Assembly (NCBI GenBank): GCA_027923965.1
Contig: AP026969.1
Coordinates: 4,216,001-4,280,000 of the forward strand
Length of the DNA stretch: 64,000 bases
Origin: Comamonadaceae bacterium OS-1
GTDB lineage: Bacteria > Pseudomonadota > Gammaproteobacteria > Burkholderiales > Burkholderiaceae_C
Direction: 5' to 3'
Of this stretch, positions 38,578 to 48,103 are shown in pieces. The translations under genes were made by a program, and so were the position numbers. The stretch's first letter is position 1; every line of letters begins with the position of its first letter. The notes beneath the pieces were generated by a model that ran no database searches, was not told the DNA's origin, and saw only the letters and a program-made list of their open reading frames with translations.

Positions 38578-39228
38578 TTAAACCAGAGCATCCTGGAGAC
38601 CAAACCGGTCAAACCCGGCCAGCGCCACCACCACCAGGATGGCGGCCACCGGCCCTGCCAGCGGGTGCAGGATGGATGCCAGCAGGGGCACCACCAAAAC
38701 CAGGTGCTTCAGCCCCCAGCTGTACAACATGCCGGCCCGCCGCACGTAGGCGCTGCCCACGGCCCGCCAGCGATCTCGCGCAGCGGAGCCGACCGGCATG
38801 GCACAGATGAAGCTGGCGTGGTGGTAGTAACGCACCGCTGTCACCGATGCCACCAGCGATGCCAGCAGCACGGCCAGTAACAGCAGCTCCAGGGCCAGCC
38901 GGGCGGTAAAAATAGGCCAGTCGGTGGCGGCATCGATGCTGGCGTGCAGGGCCGGTACGGCCAGCGTGGCGGTGCCCATCAGCCCCAGCGCAGCAGTGGA
39001 GGCCGCCATGGTGGCCGACATCAACGAGTTGCGCAGCGTCTGCACTGCCAACAACTCCGAACCCACCTGTGCCGACACGGCGGCAAACCACTCCTCCCGC
39101 AGGGCGGCATGGGCGGTGCGGGCCAGGCGCTCGGGGTGGAGGCGCTGGGCACGCGCCAGCAACACCTCGTAGCCCGCCAGGATCAATAAGGTGGCCCATG
39201 CGGCCAGCCAGGTGGCGTTGCCCGTCAT
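38578..39228 (-). CDS. DUF599-family membrane protein
   Basis: This is a 216-residue protein with four or five membrane helices. The conserved region includes AVQTLRNSLMSATMAASTAA and the segment RYYHHASFICAMPVGS typical of DUF599. The family has no known activity. ATG 39228 (MTGNATWLAAW) is chosen; the open frame upstream overlaps YeeE in another frame and has no helices of the family. It starts 10 bases after the YeeE-like gene. Confidence 0.75.
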   Translation of the reverse strand: MTGNATWLAAWATLLILAGYEVLLARAQRLHPERLARTAHAALREEWFAAVSAQVGSELLAVQTLRNSLMSATMAASTAALGLMGTATLAVPALHASIDAATDWPIFTARLALELLLLAVLLASLVASVTAVRYYHHASFICAMPVGSAARDRWRAVGSAYVRRAGMLYSWGLKHLVLVVPLLASILHPLAGPVAAILVVVALAGFDRFGLQDALV

Positions 39229-39238
39229 GGCAGCCTGG

Positions 39239-39649
39239 CTACCGCCGTTCCAGCCACGCGAACAGGCCCATGCCCACCAGCATGGCGGCCACAAACACCC
39301 CGGCCTGGGCCAGCCCCATGCCGATGCCGACCAGCGCCGGGCCCGGGCAAAAACCCGCCACACCCCAACCCACGCCAAACAGCAGGCTGCCCAGCACCAG
39401 GCGGCGGTCGATGTGACGGTTGCTGGGCAAGCGCATGGGAAGGCCCAGCAGCGACACGGAACGCCGCCGGGCCACCGCAAACGCCACCGCACCCACGGCG
39501 ATGGCACCGCCCATCACGAACGCCAGGGACGGATCCCACTGCCCGCCCAGGTCCAGAAAACCCAGCACCTTGGCCGGGTTGGCCATACCAGAGACGAGCA
39601 GGCCCAGGCCAAACACCAGGCCCGAAAACAATGCAGCGATAAAAACCAT
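39239..39649 (-). CDS. YeeE/YedE-type sulfur transporter half, second subunit
   Basis: This 136-residue protein has four helices with the family motifs [20 protein letters not shown] and [16 protein letters not shown]. Such half-size YeeE/YedE (PmpB-like) proteins pair with a second half. A GGAGGG ribosome site precedes ATG 39649. It lies 10 bases after the first half and belongs to the BigR-controlled operon. The likely role is thiosulfate or sulfur-compound movement. Confidence 0.88.
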   Translation of the reverse strand: MVFIAALFSGLVFGLGLLVSGMANPAKVLGFLDLGGQWDPSLAFVMGGAIAVGAVAFAVARRRSVSLLGLPMRLPSNRHIDRRLVLGSLLFGVGWGVAGFCPGPALVGIGMGLAQAGVFVAAMLVGMGLFAWLERR

Positions 39650-39659
39650 GGAACCCTCC

Positions 39660-40094
39660 TTACCCACCCAAGATGTGGCGCACCACGAACACCGTGGCAA
39701 AGCCCGCGGCCATGAAGGCGACCGTGGCCACCAGGGAGCGCGGCGACAGGCGCGACAGCCCGCACACGCCGTGCCCGCTGGTGCAGCCCGCGCCATAGCG
39801 CGTGCCCACGCCCACCAGCAGCCCGGCCAGCACCAGCGTGCCGGTGCCCGCGTCGATCTGCGGCACGGGCAGCGGGGCAAACTGCAGGTACACCAGCGGC
39901 GCGCCCACCAGGCCCAGCACAAAGGCCAGCCGCCAGGCGATGTCGCCCCGGGTGGGCACCAGCAGCCCGCCCAGCACGCCGCTGATACCGGCAATGCGCC
40001 CGTTCAGCAGCACAAACAAGGCGGCCGCCAGGCCGATCAACGCGCCTCCGGCCAGCGATGCCAGCGGAGTGAAGTGGTTCCAGTCGATGGCCAT
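39660..40094 (-). CDS. YeeE/YedE-type sulfur transporter half, first subunit
   Basis: This 144-residue membrane protein carries [20 protein letters not shown] and the cysteine-containing core [20 protein letters not shown], in which Cys residues are thought to handle sulfur compounds in the YeeE family. It corresponds to the PmpA-like half. The ATG overlaps the regulator stop by one base (TGATG), so translation is coupled. Confidence 0.9.
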   Translation of the reverse strand: MAIDWNHFTPLASLAGGALIGLAAALFVLLNGRIAGISGVLGGLLVPTRGDIAWRLAFVLGLVGAPLVYLQFAPLPVPQIDAGTGTLVLAGLLVGVGTRYGAGCTSGHGVCGLSRLSPRSLVATVAFMAAGFATVFVVRHILGG

Positions 40095-40417
40095 CACGCC
40101 TCCTTGGGGCAGTACAGGCGGTACAGCACCGCCAGAATTTCCAGCATCGCCGGGTCGGCGACGCTGTAGTAAATGTTCTTGCCGTCGCGGCGCGGGCTGA
40201 TCACGCCCTCGCTGCGCAGTACGCCTAGCTGCTGCGACAGCGTGGGCTGGCGGATGTCCAACTGCAGCTCCAGGTCGCCGACGCACATCTCGCCTTGCGA
40301 CAACTGGCACAGCAACAGCAAACGGTCTTCGTTGGCCAGCACTTTCATGGCGGCCACCGCGTGGTGGGCGGCACCCCGCAGCACGGCGGGGTCGATGGCG
40401 GGGGGGGCGTGTGTCAT
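40094..40417 (-). CDS. bigR: ArsR-family persulfide-responsive repressor (BigR/SqrR-like)
   Basis: This is a 107-residue winged-helix protein: [20 protein letters not shown], the recognition helix [20 protein letters not shown], then the wing [11 protein letters not shown]. Cys37 and Cys103 are 66 residues apart. This is the same spacing as the two sulfur-sensing cysteines of BigR (42 and 108) and SqrR (41 and 107). Persulfides cross-link these cysteines and release DNA. An additional Cys45 is present. The operon carries two YeeE halves, and a persulfide-dioxygenase-like gene is divergent, which fits this role. Confidence 0.88.
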   Translation of the reverse strand: MTHAPPAIDPAVLRGAAHHAVAAMKVLANEDRLLLLCQLSQGEMCVGDLELQLDIRQPTLSQQLGVLRSEGVISPRRDGKNIYYSVADPAMLEILAVLYRLYCPKEA

Positions 40418-40436
40418 GGGGTTGTGGAGAGTGGAT

Positions 40437-40473
40437 TTGCATTCATTATATTTATTTATATAATATATGTCAA
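40437..40473. promoter_or_regulatory. Overlapping divergent promoters with palindromic operator
   Basis: On the minus strand TTGACA (40468-40473) and TATAAT (40445-40450) are both perfect consensus with a 17-bp spacer and drive bigR. On the plus strand TTGCAT (40437-40442) and TATAAT (40459-40464), 16 bp apart, drive the MBL gene. The two -10 boxes form an inverted repeat ATTATA-N8-TATAAT, an ideal operator for a repressor shutting both directions. Confidence 0.75.
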
Positions 40474-40492
40474 ATAACTGTAAGGCACCACC

Positions 40493-41371
40493 ATGACCCC
40501 CCGCTTGCACACCGAAGGCTTTTTTGACCCCGCAACCTGGACCGTCTCGTACATCGCCTGGGACCCGGCCACCCGCCGCGCCGCCGCCATCGACCCGGTG
40601 CTGGACTACGACTTCAAGTCGGGCCGCACCGCCACCGCATCTGCCGACCGGTTGGTGGCCTATGTGCGGGAGCAGGGCCTGCAGCTGGACTGGATTCTGG
40701 AAACCCACGCCCATGCCGACCACCTTTCGGGCGCGCGCTATCTGCAAAGCCAGCTGGGCGGGCGCATCGCCATCGGCGAACGTATCCGCACGGTGCAGGC
40801 CACGTTCAAACAGCTGTTCAACCTGGAGCGCAGCTTTGTGCCCGACGGCAGCCAGTTCGACCACCTGTTCCAGGACGGCGAAACCTTCCACATCGGCGAG
40901 ATCGAGGCCACCGCCCTGCTGGTGCCCGGCCACACCCCGGCGGACATGGCCTACCGGGTGGATGGCGCGGTGTTTGTGGGCGACACGCTGTTCATGCCCG
41001 ACGTGGGCACGGCCCGCGCCGACTTTCCGGGAGGTGACGCGCACCAGCTCTACACCTCCATCCACCGCCTGCTGGCCCTGCCGCCCGAGACCACGGTGTA
41101 CGTGTGCCACGACTACCCGCCCACCGCCCGTGCGCCCGCCTGGCAGACCTCGGTGGCCGCGCAGCGCGCCCACAACATCCATGTGCGCGACGGCATTTGC
41201 GAAGCCGACTTTGTGGCCATGCGCACCGCCCGCGATGCCACCCTGGAGGTGCCCACACTGATCCTGCCGTCCATCCAGGTGAATGTGCGTGCAGGCAACT
41301 TCCCGCCCGCCGACGACAACGGTGTGGCCTACTTGCGCATCCCGCTGAACGCGCTGCCGACGCACCGCTGA
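40493..41371 (+). CDS. blh: Persulfide dioxygenase-type MBL-fold protein (Blh-like)
   Basis: This is a 292-residue protein. The MBL motif THAHADHLSGA holds the iron/zinc ligands. LLVPGHTPADMAYRVDG and FVGDTLFMPDVGTARADFPG follow, close to ETHE1 and BLH proteins that oxidise glutathione persulfide to sulfite. No rhodanese domain is fused. It is divergent from bigR and shares its operator region, as in the bigR operons of Xylella and Agrobacterium. Confidence 0.88.
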   Translation: MTPRLHTEGFFDPATWTVSYIAWDPATRRAAAIDPVLDYDFKSGRTATASADRLVAYVREQGLQLDWILETHAHADHLSGARYLQSQLGGRIAIGERIRTVQATFKQLFNLERSFVPDGSQFDHLFQDGETFHIGEIEATALLVPGHTPADMAYRVDGAVFVGDTLFMPDVGTARADFPGGDAHQLYTSIHRLLALPPETTVYVCHDYPPTARAPAWQTSVAAQRAHNIHVRDGICEADFVAMRTARDATLEVPTLILPSIQVNVRAGNFPPADDNGVAYLRIPLNALPTHR

Positions 41372-41413
41372 CTGTCTCAGCAAGTTGAAACAACCCTACC
41401 GCAACACGCGGTA

Positions 41414-41470
41414 TTTGCTCTATTTTTAAGAGCTGCTTGTGCTTGACGGATAAGCACAGACGGCCTAAAA
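41414..41470 (+). repeat. R1 repeat, copy 10
   Basis: TTTGCTCTATTTTTAAGAGC, then TGCTTGTGCTTGACGGATAA and GCACAGACGGCCTAAAA. The first stem changed to GCTCT/AGAGC on both arms, a compensated change that keeps pairing. Confidence 0.8.
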
Positions 41471-41535
41471 CACACACATTCGTCTGCGGGCCTACCGAAG
41501 GCCTGGCGGATAAGATGGCCCCTCCGCCCCGACAA

Positions 41536-42399
41536 ATGGATGCCGCCATGACCCGCACCCGCTCCCTGCTGCTGACGGCCTGCGCCATGCTGGCCTTTGC
41601 GGGCAATTCCCTGCTGTGCCGCCTGGCGCTGCGCCACACCGCCATCGATGCCGCCAGCTTCACCAGCGTGCGGCTGGTGGCGGGCGCGCTGACGCTGTGG
41701 CTGCTACTGCAATGTCGCCGTGGCAGTCGGCCCAGCGGTAACGGCAACTGGGTTTCCGCCGTGGCCCTGTGCGCGTATGCGGCGGGGTTTTCCTGGGCCT
41801 ATGTGCAGCTGTCGGCGGCCACCGGCGCGCTGCTGTTGTTCGGCGCGGTGCAGGCCACCATGGTCGGCCATGGCCTCTGGGCGGGCGAGCGTTTGCGGCC
41901 CCTGCAATGCGCCGGGGTGGTGCTCACCCTGGCCGGGCTGCTGGCCTTGCTGCTACCCGGCCTGGCCGCGCCGCCGCTGGCCAGCGCCATGCTGATGCTG
42001 GGTGCGGGCGTGGCCTGGGGCGTGTACTCCTTGCGCGGCAAGGGCGCGGGCGACCCGCTGGCGGTGAGCGCAGGCAACTTTGTGCGGGCGGTGCCCCTGG
42101 CGCTGGCCCTGACGGCGGCCAGCTATGCCCACCTGTCGCTGGACACCGCGGGCCTGCTCTACGCGGCAGCCTCGGGCGCGCTGGCATCGGGCATTGGCTA
42201 CGCCATCTGGTACACCGCCTTGCCCACGCTGTCGTCCACCACGGCGGCCAGCGTGCAGCTCAGCGTGCCGGTGCTGGCAGCGCTGGGCGGCATCGCCTTT
42301 CTGGGCGAATCGGCCAGCCTGCGCCTGGTGCTGGCCTCGGTGGCCGTCCTGGGCGGCATCGGGTTGGTGATCTGGCAGAAGCAGCGGGTGCGGGTATAG
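41536..42399 (+). CDS. DMT-superfamily (EamA) transporter
   Basis: This is a protein of about 288 residues with ten hydrophobic helices in two EamA halves (LTACAMLAFAGNSLLCRLAL and LMLGAGVAWGVYSLRGKGAG). The substrate is unknown. The start is uncertain: ATGs at 41515, 41536 and 41548 are in frame, and the last begins just before helix 1. No clear ribosome site distinguishes them. Confidence 0.85.
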   Translation: MDAAMTRTRSLLLTACAMLAFAGNSLLCRLALRHTAIDAASFTSVRLVAGALTLWLLLQCRRGSRPSGNGNWVSAVALCAYAAGFSWAYVQLSAATGALLLFGAVQATMVGHGLWAGERLRPLQCAGVVLTLAGLLALLLPGLAAPPLASAMLMLGAGVAWGVYSLRGKGAGDPLAVSAGNFVRAVPLALALTAASYAHLSLDTAGLLYAAASGALASGIGYAIWYTALPTLSSTTAASVQLSVPVLAALGGIAFLGESASLRLVLASVAVLGGIGLVIWQKQRVRV

Positions 42400-42408
42400 A
42401 CCGCAGCC

Positions 42409-44046
42409 CTAATCGGCAAACGATGGGATGTGCACCGGCAGCACCGGGGCCTGCCATTGGTAGCCCGGTTGCAGCACGTTGCGGCGGGGCTGGTTGCCGG
42501 CCCACTGGATGTTCAGCAGGTCGGCCACCGTCCAGGCGGCCCAGTCGGCGCGAAACGGTTGTGCCGCCAGGTCTGCGCTGGGCTGGTTGCGCCAGATGAC
42601 GGCAGGAATGCGGTAGCCCGAGGGGGTGGTCGGGCTGTGGCCTGCGCGGTCGCTGGCATGCCCGACTTCCTGGCCGTGGTCGGACAGGTACATCCAGGCC
42701 TTGTACGTCTGCGGCGTGCCGGTATCCCGCGCCATCTGCAGCAGCTCGGACACCACCGTGTCGTGGTACAGCACGGCCGCGTCGTATTCGCGCCGGAACT
42801 GGCGCACCCAGGCGCTGCGGCCTGCCTGGAGCAGGCCGGTTTCCACGCCGTCTGCGCTGTCTTCAAAGGGGTTGGCACCATCCGGAAAGCGCAAGCGGTA
42901 GTGCGGATGGGCCCCCATCAGATGCACCACCACCAGCTTGCGCGGGTTCGGGTCTTGCAGGGCCTCTTGCACGCAGTCCAGCAGCTCGCTGTCGAGCGAG
43001 GCACTGGCCCGGCCCGGCGTGCGGTTCACCATATCGACCACATCGGCCAGCCGCCCGTGCTTTTGCTCGATCGCCATGTCGTCGTGGTTGCTGATCCACC
43101 AGACCTTGTAGCCCGCCGCGCGGGCCAAGGCCAGCAGGTGCAGCGGGTCTTCGCTCTCGGGCTGGCCAAAATTGAGCATGCTGCGCATCGCGGGCAAGGT
43201 GCTGGCATCGACCGACCAGGCATTGCGCAGCACCTGCATCTGGCTGCCCAACTGCGCCTTCTGCGCCAAAAGGCGCGGCGTGGTGGGGCGGCCATAGCCG
43301 TACAGCGCCAGGTTATCGCGGTTGATGCTGTCAGTGATGACCAGCACCACGGTGGCGGGGCCCGTCTGCGCCAGCGTGGGGGCGGCGGCCTGGGCGCGCT
43401 GCAGGGCCCGGTCGCGCGCCTGCTGCTGGTCGCTCCATTGCCCGCGCAAGGTGTGCAGGGACTGCACCCAGTTCGGCCAGAACAGCAAAGGATGCAGCCG
43501 CCGCCAGGGCTTGCTGGCATACGCCAGCGTGGCGGCCAACAGCAGCACGCAGGCCAAAGCCATCGCCCAGCGCGGGTACGGGCGACGCGCGCCGGGCGCA
43601 GACACCGCCGCACGCGCGCCACGGTGCGCGCACCAGCCCAGCAGCACCGCGCAAGCCAGCGCCAGCGCGGCCCAGACCGCCATCTCACGCCATTGCGTCG
43701 AGAGGTATTCCGCGCTTTCCCGCGGGTTGGTATTGGCGGCAGACCCCAGCACCAGCGCGCCCTCGGGGGCGGCCTGGTAGGTGGCCAGCAGGTACGCCCG
43801 GACCATGCCGTCCAGCACAAACGCCATCGCCCACAGCCAGACCATGGCCGTGCGCAGGTGGTGCGCGCCCGCACTGCGCACCGGCCAGACCAGCCAGGCC
43901 AGCATGGGCACCGCCAACAGCGCCAACTGCGCCACGCGCCGCCCCTCGTGCCCCAGGGCGATGCAGGCAAGAAGCGCGGCCGCCAGCAGGGCGGTGCTGC
44001 CGTAGTGCCAGCGGTACGGGCGGGCCAGGAGATTCGGAGAGTGCAT
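42409..44046 (-). CDS. Phosphoethanolamine-transferase/sulfatase-like membrane enzyme
   Basis: This is a 545-residue protein. Four or five N-terminal membrane helices are followed by a periplasmic alkaline-phosphatase-fold domain. VVLVITDSINRDNLALYGYG resembles the first metal motif of EptA/CptA-like enzymes. SVDASTLPAMRSMLNF holds the probable nucleophile (Ser/Thr). YLSDHGQEVGH provides further metal ligands. Members transfer phosphoethanolamine to lipid A or other envelope glycans. The usual E(S/T) at the first metal is replaced by D-S, so the exact reaction is uncertain. Confidence 0.82.
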   Translation of the reverse strand: MHSPNLLARPYRWHYGSTALLAAALLACIALGHEGRRVAQLALLAVPMLAWLVWPVRSAGAHHLRTAMVWLWAMAFVLDGMVRAYLLATYQAAPEGALVLGSAANTNPRESAEYLSTQWREMAVWAALALACAVLLGWCAHRGARAAVSAPGARRPYPRWAMALACVLLLAATLAYASKPWRRLHPLLFWPNWVQSLHTLRGQWSDQQQARDRALQRAQAAAPTLAQTGPATVVLVITDSINRDNLALYGYGRPTTPRLLAQKAQLGSQMQVLRNAWSVDASTLPAMRSMLNFGQPESEDPLHLLALARAAGYKVWWISNHDDMAIEQKHGRLADVVDMVNRTPGRASASLDSELLDCVQEALQDPNPRKLVVVHLMGAHPHYRLRFPDGANPFEDSADGVETGLLQAGRSAWVRQFRREYDAAVLYHDTVVSELLQMARDTGTPQTYKAWMYLSDHGQEVGHASDRAGHSPTTPSGYRIPAVIWRNQPSADLAAQPFRADWAAWTVADLLNIQWAGNQPRRNVLQPGYQWQAPVLPVHIPSFAD

Positions 44047-44088
44047 GGCAGGGAGTGTAAGAAACTTGCCGCCGGGTGCCGTGCGAGA

Positions 44089-44147
44089 TGCTATCTTTTC
44101 CGCAGCTGTTCACGCGCTCTGTATCAGCACAAGCGGCACTTTTTATC
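44089..44147 (+). repeat. R1 repeat, copy 11
   Basis: TGCTATCTTTTCCGCAGCTG, TTCACGCGCTCTGTATCAGC and ACAAGCGGCACTTTTTA. The second hairpin is more degenerate than in other copies. Confidence 0.7.
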
Positions 44148-44195
44148 CATAACTACCGCTGCGGTACAACACGGGCGGAATTGGGCGGGGTGGGA

Positions 44196-44939
44196 TCAGC
44201 CGGGCGGCCCGCCCGCCGCCTCGTAGCGCGCACCGCCCACCAGCGATGGCAAGGCGAGGACGCGGCATACCGCGGCCGCCACCTGGGCGGGCGGCACCAG
44301 CCCGCCCTCGTCTTTGCGGCGGATAAAGCGCGCCAGCTCGGGGAAGTCGGCTGCCGATGCGCTGCGGATGAAGGCCTGCATGCCGGTATCCACCACGCCG
44401 GGGTCGATGTTGACGGGGATGAAAGGCTGTGGTTCGGTCTGCTGCTCCAGCGCCAGTGCGCGCACATAGTGCTCCATGCCCGCCTTGGCGGCGCAGTACA
44501 GCGACCATCCCGCGTAGCCCTTGTGCGCGGCCCCTGACGAGATATTGGCCAGCACCTTGCGGCACGGCGTGGCCTGGAACCGCGCCACGATGGCCGAGAG
44601 CACGAGGATGCAGGAGGTGAAATTGATGTTCAGTTGCGCCAGCACCGCCGCCGGGTCTTTGCGCGAGGCCGGGCCGATCGGGTCCAGGGTGCCCGCGTTG
44701 TGGATGACGAGCAGCTCGGCCACATCGCCAAGATCGGCAACGGCCGCCATGGCTGCAGCGGCGATGCGCTGGCTCTCCAAAGGCGATGCCAGATCCAGGC
44801 GCACCGAATAGGCATGCGGCGCGCTGCGCGAAAACTCCAGCACCCGGTAGCCGCGCTCGGCCAAAGCCTCGCACAGCGCCAGGCCCAGACCGGTGGAGCC
44901 GCCCGTCAACACGGCCAGACGCAGAGGTTCAGATGGCAT
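44196..44939 (-). CDS. Short-chain dehydrogenase/reductase (sepiapterin-reductase-like)
   Basis: This is a 247-residue Rossmann enzyme. TGGSTGLGLALCEALAERG binds NAD(P), IHNAG stabilises the core, and the catalytic Ser (ANISSGAA), Tyr and Lys (YCAAKAG) are all present. The layout resembles sepiapterin-reductase-like and benzil-reductase-type SDRs, but the substrate is not known. It is alone between two R1 repeats. Confidence 0.9.
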   Translation of the reverse strand: MPSEPLRLAVLTGGSTGLGLALCEALAERGYRVLEFSRSAPHAYSVRLDLASPLESQRIAAAAMAAVADLGDVAELLVIHNAGTLDPIGPASRKDPAAVLAQLNINFTSCILVLSAIVARFQATPCRKVLANISSGAAHKGYAGWSLYCAAKAGMEHYVRALALEQQTEPQPFIPVNIDPGVVDTGMQAFIRSASAADFPELARFIRRKDEGGLVPPAQVAAAVCRVLALPSLVGGARYEAAGGPPG

Positions 44940-44950
44940 AAATGTTGAAG

Positions 44951-45009
44951 CTTTTTTGGCCGCCTGTGCTTATTCCACCAGCACAAGCAGCTATCTTTTA
45001 CATAGCAAA
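44951..45009 (-). repeat. R1 repeat, copy 12
   Basis: Minus-strand reading TTTTGCTATGTAAAAGATAG, CTGCTTGTGCTGGTGGAATA and AGCACAGGCGGCCAAAAA, close to consensus. Confidence 0.85.
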
Positions 45010-45014
45010 AACGG

Positions 45015-45347
45015 CTACCGGCCTGGCCGTTGTTGCGGCTGTTGCTGCGGGTCGTAGATCACCGTGCTGGTTCCCACACCCACCCCCACCTGCGCGCCCC
45101 CCACGTTGGTGCTGGTGCCCACCCCCACGCCGGTGCTCACCTGGCCGCGCTGGTTCACGCCTACGCCCACACCCACCGGTCCCACCCCGGCCCCCACACC
45201 CAGATGCATGCCGCCCGAGCCGCCGCCAATGCCGATGCTGACACCGGGGAAAATCGGCACGCTGACCCCCACGCCCACCGAGCTGCAAGCGCCCAGCAGC
45301 AGGGATGCGGCCACCACACCAGCCACACGCAAACTTTTAAGCGCCAT
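45015..45347 (-). CDS. Gly/Val-repeat lipoprotein
   Basis: This is a 110-residue protein. The lipobox LLLGAC gives Cys21. The mature chain is a run of short Val-Gly-Val-Gly units (GVGVSVPIF, GVGAGVGPVGVGVGVNQ, VSTGVGVGTSTNVGG) ending in Gln/Pro-rich QQQPQQRP. The two-residue periodicity suggests beta-structure rather than a glycine zipper. I know no defined family or function. Its ATG overlaps the SRPBCC gene by 11 bases. Confidence 0.75.
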   Translation of the reverse strand: MALKSLRVAGVVAASLLLGACSSVGVGVSVPIFPGVSIGIGGGSGGMHLGVGAGVGPVGVGVGVNQRGQVSTGVGVGTSTNVGGAQVGVGVGTSTVIYDPQQQPQQRPGR

Positions 45348-45801
45348 CGGGAATCTCTGGCTCCACCAGTTGCGCCAGCATACCCAGCGACTCCTGCCAG
45401 CCCAGGTAGCAAAACTCCACCGGAATCACCGCCGGAATCCCTTCCTGCACGATGTTCAGCTCGGTGCCGCAGACGACCTGGCGAAACGTCACCGTGACCT
45501 GCATCTCGCCCGGCAGATTGGGGTCGTCAAACGTGTCGGTGTAGCGGATCTGCGTGTGCGGCGTGAGTTCGGTGAAGGTGCCGCCAAACGAATGGCTGTG
45601 GCCGGTGCCGAAGTTGGTGAACGACATGCGAAAGCTGCCACCCACCCGCTCCTCCGAATGGTGGATCTTGGCCGTAAACCCATGCGGCGGCAGCCACTTG
45701 ACCCGTGCATCGGGGTCGAGGAATGCCCGGTAGACGCGCTCGGGCGGGGCGCGCAGGACGCGGTGCAGGCGGACGGTGCCGGAGGTGTTGGGTGCGGTCA
45801 T
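45337..45801 (-). CDS. SRPBCC (AHSA1-like) protein
   Basis: This is a 154-residue helix-grip-fold protein. VRLHRVLRAPPERVYRAFLD, KWLPPHGFTAKI, VGGSFRMSFTNFG and the final CYLGWQESLGMLAQLVEPEI match the AHSA1/SRPBCC family, which binds hydrophobic ligands or assists chaperones. No ligand can be assigned. Confidence 0.88.
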   Translation of the reverse strand: MTAPNTSGTVRLHRVLRAPPERVYRAFLDPDARVKWLPPHGFTAKIHHSEERVGGSFRMSFTNFGTGHSHSFGGTFTELTPHTQIRYTDTFDDPNLPGEMQVTVTFRQVVCGTELNIVQEGIPAVIPVEFCYLGWQESLGMLAQLVEPEIPDGA

Positions 45802-45897
45802 TGGCGGGCTCCTATGCAGGCAAAACCGCCATTTTCCGGGGAAACAGGGTCGGGCTGCTGTAACAATTAGCGCCAGCCGGGGGCGGAGATGGTGGCA

Positions 45898-46197
45898 TCA
45901 ACCGTCCACGCGCCGATGGCGCCAGTAGCTCGGCTTGCGCGCATCGGGAACCACGGCCAGCACCTCAATGTCCGCATCGCGCAGGCGGTAGACGATAGAA
46001 AACGGAAACTTTTTGGGGAAAACCCGGCGGGTGCCAAACTTGAAAGGTGAACCCATTTCCGGGAACTCTGTCGCAATGCGGATGGCCGCTTCCACTTCGT
46101 TCGCGAAACGTGTGCCCAACCCAGGCACCTTGGCCTCGTAGTACACCGCCTCCGCCTCCAATTCCGCGAGGGCTTGGGGATGAAACCGGACTTCCAT
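45898..46197 (-). CDS. RelE/ParE-family toxin
   Basis: This 99-residue protein has the ParE-type fold: VRFHPQALAELEAEAVYYEA, then RRVFPKKFPFSIVYRLRDAD and VVPDARKPSYWRHRR. This subfamily is coupled to PF09720-type antitoxins, as here. Its start is two bases after the antitoxin stop, so the pair is one operon. Confidence 0.88.
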   Translation of the reverse strand: MEVRFHPQALAELEAEAVYYEAKVPGLGTRFANEVEAAIRIATEFPEMGSPFKFGTRRVFPKKFPFSIVYRLRDADIEVLAVVPDARKPSYWRHRRVDG

Positions 46198-46199
46198 GT

Positions 46200-46430
46200 C
46201 TACTGCAAGGCGCGGCGCACTTGGGCAAAAGCATCTTCGGCAGAAATGAGCTTGGCGGTGCCTTGGTCCACTTCGTCCAGCCGACGCAGGATTTCAGCAT
46301 CCCAGGCGGACTCCACTTCGCTGTCTGCCCCTTGGTGGATGGAGTCCAGCAGCATCTCCGCGAGACGTGCACGGTCAGCAGGGTGCAGGGTTTGGGCTTG
46401 CTGGGATAGGGTGGTGACGAGATCAGACAT
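46200..46430 (-). CDS. Addiction-module antitoxin (PF09720 type)
   Basis: This 76-residue acidic helical protein has the pattern LHPADRARLAEMLLDSI, ESAWDAEILRRLDEVDQGTA and ISAEDAFAQVRRAL, diagnostic of the unstable-antitoxin family. It neutralises the ParE-like toxin encoded directly downstream. The order antitoxin-toxin is standard. Confidence 0.88.
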   Translation of the reverse strand: MSDLVTTLSQQAQTLHPADRARLAEMLLDSIHQGADSEVESAWDAEILRRLDEVDQGTAKLISAEDAFAQVRRALQ

Positions 46431-46601
46431 AGCCGTTCTCCAGTGATGGGTCCGTGTTGGATGATCCGCTAAGACTTACGGTTCATCGACTTCTGATGCT
46501 GCGATTTGGCGTTTTGGTCGCAACATTTACAAGCACATCTTAGTCGCCATACAAACCATCGATTGCATTGCATTCCAGTCGGCGCAAAGCGCTCAACCCA
46601 C

Positions 46602-46637
46602 AAAAAAGCCCCGCAGGTCTCGCAACCGCGGTGTTTC
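46602..46637 (-). terminator. Degenerate terminator copy, left edge of island
   Basis: AAAAAAGCCCCGC, a 13-base loop, GCGGTGTTT. It is a mutated duplicate of the htpG terminator at 51869-51903, sharing the same flanking sequence. Pairing is weakened here. The region 46431-46601 shows nothing recognisable. Confidence 0.6.
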
Positions 46638-46650
46638 TCCATCGCACTGA

Positions 46651-46673
46651 TGCTACGAAATCAGTAGCTGTGC
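46651..46673 (+). repeat. R1 repeat, copy 13, left part cut by IS3
   Basis: TGCTACGAAATCAGTAGCTG is identical to the first hairpin of the copy at 51919. The IS3 element begins directly after, and the rest of the repeat resumes at 47914. Confidence 0.75.
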
Positions 46674-46676
46674 TGG

Positions 46677-47884
<1,208 letters not shown>

Positions 47885-47913
47885 CTATCGAGGTGTCCGG
47901 GGGAATTAGACCA

Positions 47914-47960
47914 GCACAAGCCTCCTACGCTTATCCAATAAGCACAAGAGGCACTTTTCG
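47914..47960 (+). repeat. R1 repeat, copy 13, right part
   Basis: GCACAAGCCTCCTACGCTTA, TCCAATAAGCACAAGAGGCA and CTTTTCG continue the R1 copy interrupted at 46673. The sequence CACTTTTCG matches the end of the 51919 copy. Confidence 0.75.
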
Positions 47961-47980
47961 CCGCTTAAATGCACTCCACT

Positions 47981-48059
47981 TAGACCAACAGCGCATTCAC
48001 GGGTTTGACTTCGGGGGCAAGCTGGGTGTGCATGCCGTCGTCTTGCACCACCAGGCAGA
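47981..48059 (-). pseudogene. Remnant of the htpG 3' end
   Basis: Read on the minus strand this encodes [25 protein letters not shown] and a TAA stop. The intact htpG has [20 protein letters not shown] and VNALLV at its C terminus. Two internal stretches are missing but the frame is kept, and the NALLV codons differ only silently. It is therefore a shrunken duplicate of the end of htpG, located 3.9 kb away. Confidence 0.8.
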
Positions 48060-48103
48060 GTCACGGCTGTATTTTGAATTCTCCGAGGTCCACATCGCCC
48101 CCG

